Below are positions 44,104 through 56,062 of a stretch of 64,000 bases of DNA, in pieces. Within the stretch, counting starts at the first letter, position 1; each line of letters opens with the position of its first letter. Below the pieces are notes generated by a model. That model was not told the DNA's origin, ran no database searches, and worked only from the letters and a program-made list of their open reading frames with translations. The position numbers and the translations under genes were made by a program. The DNA comes from Linum tenue (Eukaryota; Streptophyta; Magnoliopsida; Malpighiales; Linaceae), in the NCBI GenBank assembly GCA_946122785.1, contig CAMGYJ010000008.1:23523475-23587474 (forward strand). The letters are read 5' to 3'.

Positions 44104-45436
44104 ACGCCCCTACCTAACCAACGACTAGGAAGGAGATGCAAGCCATCAATTCTCAAGGGAGCTGTATGTCTAGACATACCTTTGTATCTTTTGCTTGAAT
44201 TTAAGTGGTCAAACTCTTATTTTGCAATCATTGTGGTCTCTATTTCCGCTGGTTGTTTATTTGTTCTGTTTCTTCTCGTTTTGATTCCTTGATGTGCTTG
44301 TTAAAACATTATCTGTTACCACATAGCAATGCAATAGTATTAGTAAAGGATGTTAAAGAGTTATCACCAGGGCGGAGTGTATGGCGGTTGGCTCACTATT
44401 AGCTTCCTTGTCAATGCATGTTTCGTTAGAAACCAGGCAGCCAGATTCTGTTGGTGAATTCTGGACTGTGTGGGAGCTACAAGGTTGACGTGTTTGCCAT
44501 ACTGATTATCTTAGAACTGCATTCTAAGTTTGAAATGTAATATATATTCCTTATAAGATGAGAGCGACTTTCAGATGGATAGCAATTGATTAGAGGAGGC
44601 GGTCTTAGCTTAAAGTGTTTCCTAGCTAGATGCAGACTGTGTTTGGTACAGCATGCATAAATATCCATCCGGCGAGCTCACTCGAAGATGTTATTGTGTA
44701 GTAAACAGTTGCATCAAAGAGATTTTTTTTTTTTTTTTTGAAAAATCAGGATTAAAGCAGTTGAGGCGGCCTGTGGCTTTCTGCAATTGTCAAGAGGATT
44801 TGCTAATGGAAGGGTTTTGTTCTGAACTTGAGGACTAATTGAAGTTCGGTTTCAGGTGAATGAGAGAGACTTGGTTTAGCGTTGAATTCTGTGAATGTGT
44901 AATGGGGCAAGTGTTAACCATACAACCTTTCGCTTATAATGAATATATGGCTTACACAAGTGGATAAATGATTTATATCTAAGATGATTCTATCAGTGGG
45001 TTATCCACTGCTTCATTTCAGGGAAAGCAACTACAAGTGATTTCCCAAAACAGAGTCAAATTTTGGTTTGCATGATTAGTTCAAACACACTACTTAGTGC
45101 TGTCACTACTACATACCCTACTTTATCCATTGCCTACTCTCCCCTGCTTCAATTAATAGGTTTTCATTTAGAGAACTCAATTACATTTTCTGCCTTAGCC
45201 AAATGCTCTTTGTTCATGTTCTTAAAGTCTGTTTCTTATGCTGTCTAATGCCATTTATGTCTATAATAATTGAAGTGATTGTGTGTGCAACAACTACGTA
45301 TGATGTAGTTACTATAGTATTGGGCAGACCTTATATAGGGTTAATTATCTGGGTTTCGTTTGAGAAGAACAAACTATATGAATGGATTTGATGATGACTG
45401 GAAATATTTTCACATTTTGTGCAGTGCGCTAAATTG
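44104..45436. other. Downstream non-coding DNA with a piece similar to the intron at 56.7 kb
   Basis: The first few hundred bases are presumably the 3' UTR of the F-box gene. About 44755-44920 aligns with 56690-56880 in the intron of the membrane protein gene: both share gttgtcaaga.ga.ttgctaatgga, ctgaacttgagg and ggtgaatgagaga.acttggttta. A 16-T run lies near 44724-44740. Confidence 0.55.
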
Positions 45437-45742
45437 GTTAGTGCTTTCAAGTAGATTACCTTGTTGTAATTTCGGAATTCAGTTTGTTAACACAAGTTTA
45501 ACTGCAGATTGTGCATATATGCACTTTGGATAACTACGAGACTGTCCCAATACCAAAACCCGTTTCTTGCTTTTGTTCCTTTCAGCTTCTCGGTGCTCAT
45601 GTCACATTTCTCATATATCTTTCCTGCTTTCTACGAGGTTAGTGCTTTCAAGTAGATCACCGCGTTTTATTTTTGGAATTCAGTTGTAAACTCGATTTTT
45701 AACTGCAGATTGTGCATTTCACTTTTGATCACTACGAGCCTG
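45437..45742. repeat. Direct repeat of about 100 bp, two copies
   Basis: 45437-45543 and 45641-45742 share gttagtgctttcaagtagat, ggaattcagtt, aactgcagattgtgcat and gat.actacgag.ctg. The copies include splice-like ctgcag|att junctions, so a duplicated exon is possible. Confidence 0.75.
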
Positions 45743-45900
45743 AGTTTCTTATTGAAAATGACGGCGAGAGAGGTTAATCACACCATAATTGGTTTAATGA
45801 AGTGGTTAGAAGCGAAAATGATTGGCCTAACTTCATCATTAGCTGTTAAACATAAACGTTCTGTTTCATTCTTAGACAATTTGGAATTTTGTTGGAACAG

Positions 45901-46005
45901 ATGGGGGAGATAAGGGACAAAGCTATTCCGGAGCTTCAGAACCAGTTAGCAGCAAGGCGGGCTGTTGGTAGGGAATTCAATACTCTTGGGAAACCTCGAG
46001 CTTGA
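45901..46005 (+). other. Possible orphan last exon (34 codons)
   Basis: After a good acceptor (ttggaacag) a short frame reads from ATG 45901 to TGA 46005 with strongly coding-like composition (M-G-E-I-R-D-K-A-I-P-E-L, ending G-K-P-R-A). I do not recognise the protein. Exon-like pieces at 45590-45640 and 45705-45766 may belong to the same lost gene. Confidence 0.3.
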
Positions 46006-46329
46006 AGATTGTAGCCTCCATGTCCATGCTAGTCCTGGTCATATTGTCAAACCGATGATAGTTTTGAATTGAGCGAGAGATAAGTGTATAGGTGTTCCCA
46101 GGGGCGTCGGTTCGGGTCAGTTAACCACTTATAGTTTTACAATTCTCAAAGTCCATCCATTGAAGACAAGATAACAGCCACTACATTATCATTCCAACTC
46201 ATGACTCTATATTCACATCAGTGTTGGTGCAGCGAGACTGATTCTTCGTTTCTGGGAAACTTAGTTCGAACCCTAGCCTAAAAGAAATGAGTTATATGAG
46301 TTGTTTGTGACGAAATATTTTCCCCGTTG

Positions 46330-47088
46330 AATTAGAAGCATTTTATTAAGACAAGGCAAAAAACCTTGAGGATGCTTCCAATTACAACGAGAGAGGCCTC
46401 GCCTCTATCCCTCCACCCAACTACAAACTATGACGGGAGATAAAAACTATGCATACTATAACCAACAAACTAACCAGCTAGCTACAAAATATACCACAGA
46501 CTCTCATATCTACTTCGAGCCCTAATCTGCCCCTCACTATCCACATCAGATCAGCTCTAATTATGAGAATCACATCTTCTGCAGATCCCTGTTTCTCCCC
46601 ATGAACTCTCTTGCACCTTTCATACCATATATGAGCCAAAACAAGACACCATAAGATGGAACCAATTCTCCCTGCTGCATTGTGTTGCCTTGCTCGAGCA
46701 CAAGCTGCAGCAAGAGTGTCATCCCACCTCGAATGTCGAAACCAGGAAAGATCTATGCCACAAATAGCCACCTGTGCAGAGAAAGCACACGGGAAAAACA
46801 AGTGCTCTCGTGACTCCCCTGCATTTCCACACAAAACACAGGTATCATGAGGTATTTTCCCCCACTTGACAAGCTTATCCTTAGTGACTATAGCATTTTT
46901 GATAGCTAACCAAGCTATGAAACTGAATCTTGGGATATGATTTCTATTCCACAACAAGCTATACCATTCAACTGCTTGCTGGGTATGGCGAAGAGAACAC
47001 CATACTTTTTTCATAGAGAATGTCTGCATTGGCTATCCATCCCAGAAAATCAGAGTTCCACGCTTCTGCACAAAAGGATACAGAAGAG
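46330..47088 (-). pseudogene. LINE reverse-transcriptase C-terminus (zf-RVT)
   Basis: The minus-strand frame 47029-46478 encodes the zinc-binding domain typical of plant L1 elements: F-S-F-I-A-W-L-A-I-K-N-A, then C-V-L-C-G-N-A-G-E-S-R-E-H-L-F-F-P-C. The frame is closed upstream by TAG, so the copy is broken. The 3' end resembles LINE tails (ttttattaagacaag on plus near 46350) but has no clear poly(A). The LTR element at 47089 cuts it off on the right. Confidence 0.8.
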
Positions 47089-47430
47089 TGATGCATTACG
47101 AGTTCGGCCCACGAATTCGGCTCGTCAATAATTCTCCTTATTAGTTTTATTATTATTATTCGGTATATTCTTTTAGTTATTGTTTCGGTTTAGGTTATTT
47201 ACTTGATTCATAATCGGTTTAGGATTTGTTTTCTTGTTCGGGAAGGGAAGGGTTTGTAGGCTTAGCCTATATATGTACGTTGTTTTACGTTTTATTTACC
47301 AGAATAAGAATAACCCAGTTTTCTTTAGTTTTTCTCCCTATTTCTCGTTCGAAAAAACTCGACGCATGAGGCTGTCACGCGTCAATTGGTATCAGAGCCT
47401 GGTTTCAAAATAACCCAGGAGCCAGCCACG

Positions 47431-49348
47431 ATGCAGCCGAAGAAGAACACGTCTTCTTCTCTGAAAGCCGCCGCCGCCGCCATCGGCCAACAACTCCGAG
47501 ACACCATGGATCGAGTGGCCGACTTCGATCACCATCTGCGAGCCGCCGAGGAAGAGCGCGGTCAACTCCACATTGACGTTGATCGCCTCAAGGACGGTCA
47601 ATCCATGCTACAAGGCGAGATCCGCCAGGTGATCGAGACGCTACGCGGCGAGATCAGGCGCGAGTCAGAAAGAAACGGCAACCTGTTGCGCCGAGAACTG
47701 GAGAGCTGTATGAAAAGGATGGAGACCCTCATTGCGGGAGTCGCCGACAAGGGAAAGGCTGGCGAGAGGCGCACCACTGATCAGATTGCAGCCGAGGAGA
47801 AGATGAAGGACGTGGAGTCTGCGCAGGCAAACCCCAAAGAGATCGGTCGGGCAATTCTCCCTACGCCGACATCAAAGGGACCGCCGACAGGAAAGGAGGG
47901 TTGCGGCGGGGCCACCCCTATCACCAGCATCGCATGGGGCAGCCTGGCCCTCGACGATGATGACGGAGCGGACACTGAGCTGGTCAAGCTCCCCGCGACA
48001 TTTCGACGAGCGACCCAGACGAGACGGACGGCCGCGCGGAGTTGGGGAGAGCAGCGGAGCTGTACCCACCAGGATCGATTCGGGAAGGGAGCTGTACTGG
48101 GAAGGAGAAGGGAACCAGACCAATTAGGAGTTGTTCCCCAACACGGACTGACCCGTAAGTAGGCTGGACCTCATGAGCGAGGAACAACGAGCCATGGCGA
48201 TGGCCTAGGAATCAAGGGGGAGTGTTAGTGTTGTGGTATATGATCCACGATTGAATCTCTCCCAACAACTCGAGTTATTGGGATCAACTGGTTCTTGACA
48301 TGGTATCAGAGCCTTCTATGACCGAGAGGTCTTGTGTTCGATTCCCGGTGACCCCCATTTGTTAAGCACATGGTATTCTTGTCTTCAGACCTGTGCAAAC
48401 TTCAAGCCCTTGTGAGTGGCTTTCGTTTGAGGGGGCGTGTTAATGTTGTGGTATATGATCCACGATTGAATCTCTCCCAACAACTCGAGTTATTGGGATC
48501 AACTGGTTCTTGACAGGGAGCAGGCGGCTGGCCAGGTCACTCCGAGGCAGGTTCGGGCGTGCAAGGTTCGCGAAAGGAGGAAGGTCGAGAGATCGGGAAG
48601 GGTCGAGCTAGGGAGGATTAGGCGGCGGCGTGGTTTCGAGGGAGGTCGGCGACCCTCGAATTCCCGAAATTCACCAGGCAAGAAGAACCTTCCTGGTGGA
48701 TGTCTCGTGTCGAGAAGTATTTCCGGTACCAGGATGTACCCGAGGAACACAAGGTATCCCTTGCATTGTTCCACATGGAAGGCGATGCAAATCAATGGGT
48801 AATGTGGGTTGAGAAGGAGTTCAACCAGGGTGGGATGGTGATGAACTGGGAGGATTTTCGGGCGGAGTTCTGGAAGCGATATGGGGCTTCAGAGAAGGCT
48901 GCTGGGCACGAGGCTTTGGCAAAATTTCGTCAGACAGGGTCGATGGAGGACTATCAACAGACCTTTGAGCGATTGTTGAATCATTGCAGGGGATGGAGTC
49001 GAGAGGCGATAATGGGCACATATATGGGCTGTCTCAAACCCGAAATTTCTGCCTATATACGTGCCTTTGCGCCAAGAAATACTGGAGAAGCTTACCGCCT
49101 GGCCAAGGTTCGAGAGGAGGAAATTCGGCTCGAGAGAGGAGCTGTGCGGGGAGCACCGCGGGGTCCTGCTGCGACACCACCAGAGCCAGCTCCGGTTCAA
49201 AACCAGGTCCCAGTCCCTACGCCGCCGGGTCATTCGTCATCTAACCCTAGAAGAGGCTGCACGACGTCGTCGCGATGGCCTCTGCTACAATTGTGATGAA
49301 CGATTTACATTTGGTCACCGTGTGCTAATAACCAAGTGTTTGCGTTGA
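47431..49348 (+). pseudogene. gag: gag of the 47-kb LTR element, broken
   Basis: From ATG 47431 a helical, coiled-coil-like N-terminus (Ala/Glu/Arg-rich) runs to about 47800. After the TRIM insertion the Retrotrans_gag domain follows: about 48660-49060 gives P-S-W-W-M-S-R-V-E-K-Y-F, then F-H-M-E-G-D-A-N-Q-W and A-L-A-K-F-R-Q-T-G-S-M. A zinc-knuckle start (G-L-C-Y-N-C-D-E-R-F) near 49280 follows in a shifted frame. Frameshifts at about 48050 and 49230 and the TRIM make it non-functional. Confidence 0.8.
48223..48515 (+). mobile_element. TRIM element with 78-bp LTRs and perfect TSD
   Basis: Two near-identical 78-bp LTRs (48223-48300 and 48438-48515) run TGTTA to TTGACA. Primer site tggtatcagagcc follows directly (48301-48313), and a short purine run (tgaggggg) precedes the right LTR. 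The 5-bp word gggag flanks it (48218-48222 and 48516-48520). Total length is 293 bp, with no coding capacity. Confidence 0.95.
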
Positions 49349-49713
49349 TCGGGGATTTTGGAGAAGGAGGAGAAGGGTGGGTCGGCGAGGTTGCTCCAAG
49401 GGGGGAGGATTGATGCATTACTAGTTCGGCCCACGAATTTGGCTCCTCAATAATTCTCCTTATTAGTTTTATTATTATTATTCTGTATATTCTTTTGGTT
49501 ATTGTTTCGGTTTAGGTTATTTACTTGATTCGTAATCGGTTTAGGATTTGTTTCCTTGTTCGGAACGGAAGGGTTTGTAGGCTTAGCCTATAAATATGTA
49601 TGTTGTTTTACATTTTATTTACCAGAATAAGAATAAACCAGTTTTCGTTAGTTTTTCTCCCTCTTTCTTATTCTAAAAAAACCCGACGCGTGAGGTTGTC
49701 ACGCGTCAAAGAG

Positions 49714-52170
49714 GTCTCAAATTGAGTATCCTCCTCCCCACCCACGAGCTGTTGGCAGTTTTTTTCATGTCTCAAATGTCAGTAGTCTGGCATCTGTATG
49801 CCTTCATCCAAGCCACCCATAGAGTTCCAGATTCCATAATCAGAAGCCAAATAAACCCAGTTGGATCCTCCAACGACCATCAGAATGGCATACCAGCTGC
49901 CACAGAAGCAGCGGCCCGAGATGTCCCCCCCATTTGTTCCTCACCTCGAAGAACTTCCTCCCACGAGGACGTTTTCTCAACCAAGTACCGATCTCCCTCT
50001 AACTTTGGCCATTCTGAATGAGCCATACCCGGGAAACATCCATATACCCAACCTTCCAGAGTACAATGGCACCACCGAACCCGAAGATCATCTCATCTCC
50101 TTTGAGATTTTGATGTTTCTTATTGGTTCTTCTGACGCCACCATGTGTAAAATATTTCATGCCACTCTTGGAGGAGACGCTCATCGATGGTACTCTCAGC
50201 TTCACAATGGTAACATCAACAACTTCACCGAATTTTCTACAATATTTTGGTGCAAGTTTTACGCCCAAAAGCGACAAGCAGTGACCATTAATCAACTCAT
50301 GATACCAAACAACGAGAGGGTGAGGCTTTAAAAGCCTACTATGCCAGGTACAAGAGGAACATGCTCACAAGAGGAACAACAAATAATCTTCTTCGGGTTT
50401 CCCTCATCAAGAAACCTCCTTGAAGTATGTTTGAGCTACACGAGTGGGTCATGAAGTACATCAGTTTAGAAGAAGTTCTACAAGATTCCTCCTACGTTGT
50501 GCCAAAACGCAGGAGGGATTAATCCCCGCCGAGCCGCGAAACTTCACAACGCCCCCGCCCAATTCTGGATAACATGCCCAAGGCTTAAAAAGATGACCGC
50601 AGAAAGGATGGGCCATTCCATTCTAGCCAAAACTTTACCCCGCTCAACAATCCACGAAGGACTATTCTCCAGGTCATTCAAGATAAAAAGCTTAGGTAAC
50701 ATGGCCTCCTCGAGGTCGCACAAAACCAAGAAAAGGGAAGAACCAGTTTTGTGAATTTCATCGATGATATGTGCATGACACCGAGGAATGCGAAAGGTTG
50801 GGAGGCTCCATCAAGGGACTTATCCAAAATGGAAAACTTAAGAAGTTCATCCAAAACTCTAAAGGTTCAGTCCAACCACCCTCGTCATCGGGAAAAGGAA
50901 AAGCTCCACAAGAAAGTGGACCGGTGTTAGGTGTTGTACCAGTCATACATGGAGGAGCTGGATTGCGGCAGGAATTTTCCACCTCTCGTAAGACGTATGC
51001 TCGAACTTTGGTTGGCTCCATCTCCACTATCTCAGATCAAAATCCTATCATATTTTATTCCAGAGATCTCGAGGATATCGAATATCCCCATGATGATCCT
51101 CTGGTGATTGAGGCTACCATCACCAACTACACTATAAAACGAGTTCTCATTGACGAAGGGAGCTCACCCGACCTACTTTTTTACCCTGCTTTTTGCTCAT
51201 TGGGTCTTCGTTTGGATCGGTGTCAACCCTCCAGTGTCTTTCTTTTAGGCCTTCTCTCGCAACCAAGTCCCGGTACTTGAAATTCTACCCTTTCATGTTC
51301 GCATCGGCAATGGCAACCAAGCAATCGAGACATTGGTTAACTTTCCTGCGGTGGAATGTTCCTTTGCATACAATAGAATTCTTGGAAAACCCTTTCTACA
51401 CCAAGCTCATGACATCCCTTCTACACTTCATCTCAAATTAAAGTTCCCTACTCTGTCTAGGGTAGGCTGTGTACATGGGGATCAAGCAATCGCCAGCAAT
51501 GTTGTGCATTTTCCCTTAAAGAGAAACATGTCACTACTGTTGACACTCGAGAAGAGGTAGCTTGCCACTTGCTTGTCGACCTTGATGAGGAACAAGCTGG
51601 TCAGGATGGTGTTACCATCCATGTCTCAACCGCCTGGCCTAAAGAAGCACCTCCTCAACTTCTCAACTTAGTCAGCGAGTTTAAAGAGCTACTCGTCGAA
51701 GGTCCTGAAGATATGCATGGACTTGATCATTGGGTAGCTGAGCATGCCCTAGGGATTCTCCCAGAGTGTTGTCCTGTACAACAAAAGAGAAGGAATTTTG
51801 CATGGGAACAACGTCAAGTTGTTGCAGAAGAAGTAGTCAAACTCGCTCAGGCAGGATTCATCCGAGAAATCCTCTACCCAACCCGGCTGGCTAATGTTGT
51901 TATGGTAAAAAAAAGGCCAATGTGCAGTGGAGGATGTGCGTAGACTTCACATACCTCAATAAGGCATGCCCAAAGAACCCATATCCTCTTCCCAAAATCG
52001 ACTGATTGGTTGATGCTACCTCTGGGCATCGCCTTCTTTCCTTCCTCAACATGTTCTCTAGTTATCACCAGATTTCCATGAATAAGGAAGATCAAGAAAG
52101 AACAACATTCATGACCCCGGTTGGTAATTATTGCTATAGGGTTATGCCTTTGGCTTAAAGAATGCTATAG
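49714..52170 (+). pseudogene. Decayed Tat/Ogre-type gypsy gag-pro-RT
   Basis: About 49885-50331 gives a gag (I-P-N-L-P-E-Y-N-G-T-T-E-P-E-D-H-L, later G-D-A-H-R-W-Y). About 50770-51240 includes a gag tail and a protease-like stretch (V-L-I-D-E-G-S-S-P-D-L-L-F-Y). About 51570-52160 gives the pol linker and the start of reverse transcriptase (A-N-V-V-M-V-K-K, then R-M-C-V-D-F-T-Y-L-N-K-A-C-P-K-N-P-Y-P). Multiple frameshifts and stops occur, and an in-frame TGA interrupts the stretch at 52002. Sequence breaks at about 52170 after a short tandem duplication of agggttatgcctttg. No LTRs were identified. Confidence 0.8.
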
Positions 52171-52343
52171 GGTTATGCCTTTGTCATAAAATTACTAAAA
52201 TCTCAATTCCCCGCCCGTCTTCGTCTTTGTCTTCGATCAAAATCAATATTTTTTCTTTCTCCTACCTTCCCTCTCAACACACCATAAACATATCTTTCCA
52301 TCTCTAACGGTGGCCCTTACGCGTTCTTTCTCCGTACCTTGTC

Positions 52344-52351
52344 TATAAATA
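52344..52351 (+). promoter_or_regulatory. TATA box upstream of the broken zinc-finger gene
   Basis: TATAAATA stands 178 bp before ATG 52522 in a CT-rich, promoter-like setting. Confidence 0.45.
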
Positions 52352-52521
52352 TGCATTTACCTTGCACTACAAGAATTGTTCTTGCTTCATGCTGCCCAAT
52401 CAAGAAATCGTTTCCACTTTTTTCCCACATCCTCCTCAACAAAAAAAATGTCCAGTTCCCACTACCCAAATCCCCCTCCTCCCCATCCAAGAATCTTGAT
52501 GTGGATTCCCACTCCCATGGT

Positions 52522-52799
52522 ATGGCAGAATAGGAGAAGACATTTCCCTGCAACGTGTATTCTAGACAATTCCAAAAGCTTGGCGACCTTGCAAAGCATC
52601 ACACGAGCTCTCACTACCAGTTACCCTTTCTTTGTGCGACATGTGGAAATGCTTCGTCTCTAAAGGTGAAATCGAAAAGCACTCCAACGAACCCCATTGT
52701 GTAAAGTGCGGGAAGCACTTCCGCACCAGAGCTGAACTTCTGCTACACGCTCAGGTGCCTCATCCACAGCCTTCTCGCCATCGCAAACGTCGCCGTTAA
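52522..52799 (+). pseudogene. Broken C2H2 zinc-finger gene related to the one at 4370-4615
   Basis: ATG-GCA-GAA at 52522 matches the M-A-E start of the protein at 4615 but is followed at once by TAG. Beyond it, F-P-C-N-V-Y resembles the first finger with its second Cys changed to Tyr. A second finger begins C-A-T-C near 52640 and needs a one-base shift to continue. A last finger, C-V-K-C-G-K-H-F, ends in H-A-Q-V-P-H. The tail is basic (R-H-R-K-R-R-R) before the stop at 52797-52799, like the Arg tail at 4370. Nonsense, missense and frameshift changes mark a pseudogene, unless an unseen intron rescues it. Confidence 0.65.
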
Positions 52800-53636
52800 A
52801 TTCTTCCCCTCCCATAATCAAGCATGCTTCATGAATCAAATTTGTTTTTGTGATCGAATTCTACCTTCTAAATCTGAGGTAAATCGAGTTTTTTAATTTG
52901 CAGATTGTGAGGCTAGTTGCTTGGTACTTCGATTCATTCAAACATAGAAACTGGAAAAAAATCACTCGTCACTCGACCAATGGATCATGAAGAAAATTTC
53001 AGCAAAAGATGTGCATGTTAATAAAGCTCGCCCTACCATCCCTCTGCTATGAAGCTAGCCTTAAGTGCTTTGCAGTTTGAAAAACAAATCCTTCTAAAGT
53101 GCATAAAATTTTGCAACTGGATCTCTTTTTTCTCTTATTTTTTGTCCTTTTTTATTACTGAGAACAACTGAAAATGTAAAGTCACACATTTTAAGTTTTA
53201 TAATAACACTTTTTTAGACAAGGTCCTCTCTACCTCTATCTTCATTTGCAAATTAGAATGTTATGGTAGAAACCAACAAGAAACTTTGAAAAGGGTTCAG
53301 AAACTAAGGTTAAAATAATAGGGTGGTCATTGATGTCGTGGTATACACCTATTTATCCATCTTCATTATTAGTGTTCGCATGACTCGAGCTCATGCAAAG
53401 GTTAATTATAGTTATCATGCAAAAAGAGACCCATCACATAAGAAAGAAACAAAAATACACAAATTTCACATGACTTCCTAGAGACTTAGTCTCTCATGCA
53501 AGCTTCCCAATTCTCACGCAATTTTTTCATAAAACAGGAGTGCCACTAGAAACATGTATACTACATTCTCAGTCACCAACATACATGGTCATGATCGAGA
53601 ATGATCTCTATAAAGTATAAAATCAAATAATTTATG
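52800..53636. other. AT-rich intergenic DNA
   Basis: No gene or clear repeat recognised. Confidence 0.55.
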
Positions 53637-53645
53637 AATAGTTAA

Positions 53646-55119
53646 GGGTTAATTGCAACGTTGGTCATTGAGATTACTAAAAACGTTCATGTTTGGTTAC
53701 TACAAATATTTAATTCCATTCGTAGTCATTAGAATTAATAAAACAATCTAAGTTTGGTCACTCTCTGTTACCTTCCGTTAACACCGTCAGTTTTTTGTTA
53801 ACGTGGCTAACATAGATGTTGAGTCACCAAAACTTTAATACAAAAAAGTAAAATCTAGTCTGCCACATCATCTGCCATGTCATTAAATCTCCAAATCATA
53901 AGACCCAAACTTCAAATCAAACCCATCAACTAAACCACCCAAACCTACGTAAATAAACCCACCAATTAATAAAACCCATTCTCTCGTTCTCCTCCACCAG
54001 CTCCGCCGTTACCTAGAACTCAATCGGTGCCCACCACCATCTCACCCGACCTCTCCAGACCAACAAACCCACTACCATCTCTCTTCAATAACACATGTAG
54101 GAGGGAGATGCATAAATCACAGAGGATATAAGCTCGATTTCGGAACCCCAGAAGTTGCAGGAGTAGAGGATGTACGCGCTGCTTTTATCGGCCGAATCCA
54201 GGAACGACATCTCGGCGAGAGGAGTGTGCAATGGCCCGATGCTGGTTGTGCTCAGCTTGGTCGGATCAAGAACAATCCACTTATCTCAGAAGGTCCATCT
54301 TCTCGATCAGGAAAAAGGTGGGTTGTTGATTGCGAGCAGGGAAAAGTCTCGGCGAGGGGATTCGAGATTGGAAAAAGCTTGACGGTGGGGACGACTGATA
54401 GATGGCCTCTTCCAGCCATGTTTCCGCCGGTTGGAGACGGAACGTCAGGAAGCAGAGAAGGCTTCTGCGAAGCGACAACGACCACGTGTCCTCGCCAAAG
54501 TCGCCGGATCTCAGTCTCCTAGTAGTGTCTTCGGATCTCTTAGCCGGATTCCACTAAGTCACCGCCGGAGAAGCAAGGGGAGGCAAATCTGCCGTTAAAA
54601 ACCTCCGCAGCGTTGCGACGAGCAGGGCAAAGTCTGTATACCTCAATTATCGCATAATTGAGGAGTGCAAAGGGAGGCAGAGGCTGAGGCAGTAGATGAG
54701 AAAGGATGAGATTGAAAGGTAGCAATGAAAGCCAGAGGAAGATCTTAATTTTGGTGAAAAGGTCTGCAATGCTTGCGATCTTATTTGGGAGGTAGAGATT
54801 TTTTTTCAGTTGGGTCAACTAGAGGAAGAAGATGATGGGTCGGGTCATGGGTTGGGTATTTTATAAGGGTTGGGTTGGATTAGGTATCTTATGTGGCGGG
54901 TTAGTTTTAATTTTTTTAGTTAAAATGAGCTTATTAGGCACTTCTATTAGCCACGTCAGCAAAATATTGACGGCGTTAACGGAAGTTGACGAAAGGTAAC
55001 AGAGAGTGACCAAACTTGGACTGTTTGATTAATTCTAATGACTACGAATGGAATTAAATATTTTTAATGAGCAAACATAATTTTTTAGCAATCTCAATGA
55101 CCAACGTTGCAATTAACCC
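53646..55119. mobile_element. MULE derivative with perfect 9-bp TSD and long TIRs
   Basis: Both ends begin gggttaattgcaacgttggt and continue as inverted repeats for about 170-180 bp. The 9-mer aatagttaa flanks it exactly (53637-53645 and 55120-55128), diagnostic of Mutator-like transposition. There is no transposase. The interior near 54165-54660 is clearly GC-richer than its surroundings and has overlapping open frames on both strands without a recognised domain, so a captured host fragment (Pack-MULE) is possible. Confidence 0.9.
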
Positions 55120-55128
55120 AATAGTTAA

Positions 55129-56062
55129 TTAATCTCTCAAATCATATAGCTGAGCAACCATTTGGGCATGAAACTACTTTGTTTATAGGACAAATTGGAT
55201 CAGAGACAAATGCATACCCCTCAAATTATGCACATTTCACAACCAAATTTCATACCCTTTTATCAATCTAGTGGTTGAAAATCAATGACATTTTCAATCG
55301 TCTATTTTTTTAATTGGTTTGTATCTTGTTTCCCGTAACTCGAATGTTGAAAAAATGTATAAAAATAAATAAATTGTGATAGATCCATAATATATCATAT
55401 GTAATTAATATCCAAACAAATGATTTAACGTTTGAAAATTCAAATACCAAAGATCAAATCCAAATTCACATCCAAATCCTAATTCTACTATTCAAACACA
55501 TACTAAAATTTAACGAGTCATACAAATGAAGTCTTGCTCATCAACATAAACATTGAAACCATAATTCTCTTTTCTTAATTGAGACCAAATTTTGGGTTCT
55601 GACGCTAGAAGCTACTCAAGTAAATCTGTATTGACCTATACTTTAAAAGAGTATTTATTCTATTTCATATGGCTTCTCTCTATAGTCCAGACATATTAGC
55701 ATACTTGTCATGCCAGTGTAATGTCGACTAGTTGAATATGATTCAACCAATGCTAGTCATGAAATTGATTTTTTGTCTATAAATAAAATGACATCATTTA
55801 ACTGATAATGAAATGTGACAGGTTTTAATGATGTGGCTGTAGGTATGATTTTATTTTTGTTTTAGTTAAATTCGGCTGATTAGGCAGTTTCGTTTGCCAC
55901 GTCAGCGCTTAACGGACCCCATTAAAGTGTTGGGCGAAGACTAACGGAGAGTGACCAAACACATGTTTACTAAACTTAGTGACCATTATTAATATTGTTT
56001 TTTTCAGTGACTAAACATGACACGTTTTAGTAGACCCAATGACTAAACTTGGAATTTACCAT
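55129..56062. other. Intergenic DNA with one isolated MULE-type terminus
   Basis: About 55870-56062 is a diverged relative of the right end of the MULE derivative to the left (gccacgtcag, ttaacgga, ggagagtgaccaaac, atgactaaacttgg). No partner end was found nearby. The rest is AT-rich. Confidence 0.5.

Larger units (their letters stand above)
47089..49708 (+). mobile_element. Non-autonomous, gag-only chromovirus-like LTR retrotransposon with perfect TSD
   Basis: LTRs at 47089-47384 (296 bp) and 49411-49708 (298 bp) both run TGATGCATTA to CACGCGTCA. The 5-bp word aagag stands at 47084-47088 and 49709-49713. The primer site tggtatcagagcc (47387-47399) fits initiator tRNA-Met, and a polypurine tract (aaggggggaggat) precedes the 3' LTR. 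Gag leads straight to the tract; protease, RT and integrase are absent. A TRIM sits inside gag. The LTRs differ at roughly two dozen positions, so the insertion is not very recent. Confidence 0.93.

Noticed and set aside
53822..54000. LTR of a separate element next to the 53.6-kb terminus
   Set aside because: The inverted ends and 9-bp TSD show a DNA transposon; no LTR pair or primer site is present.
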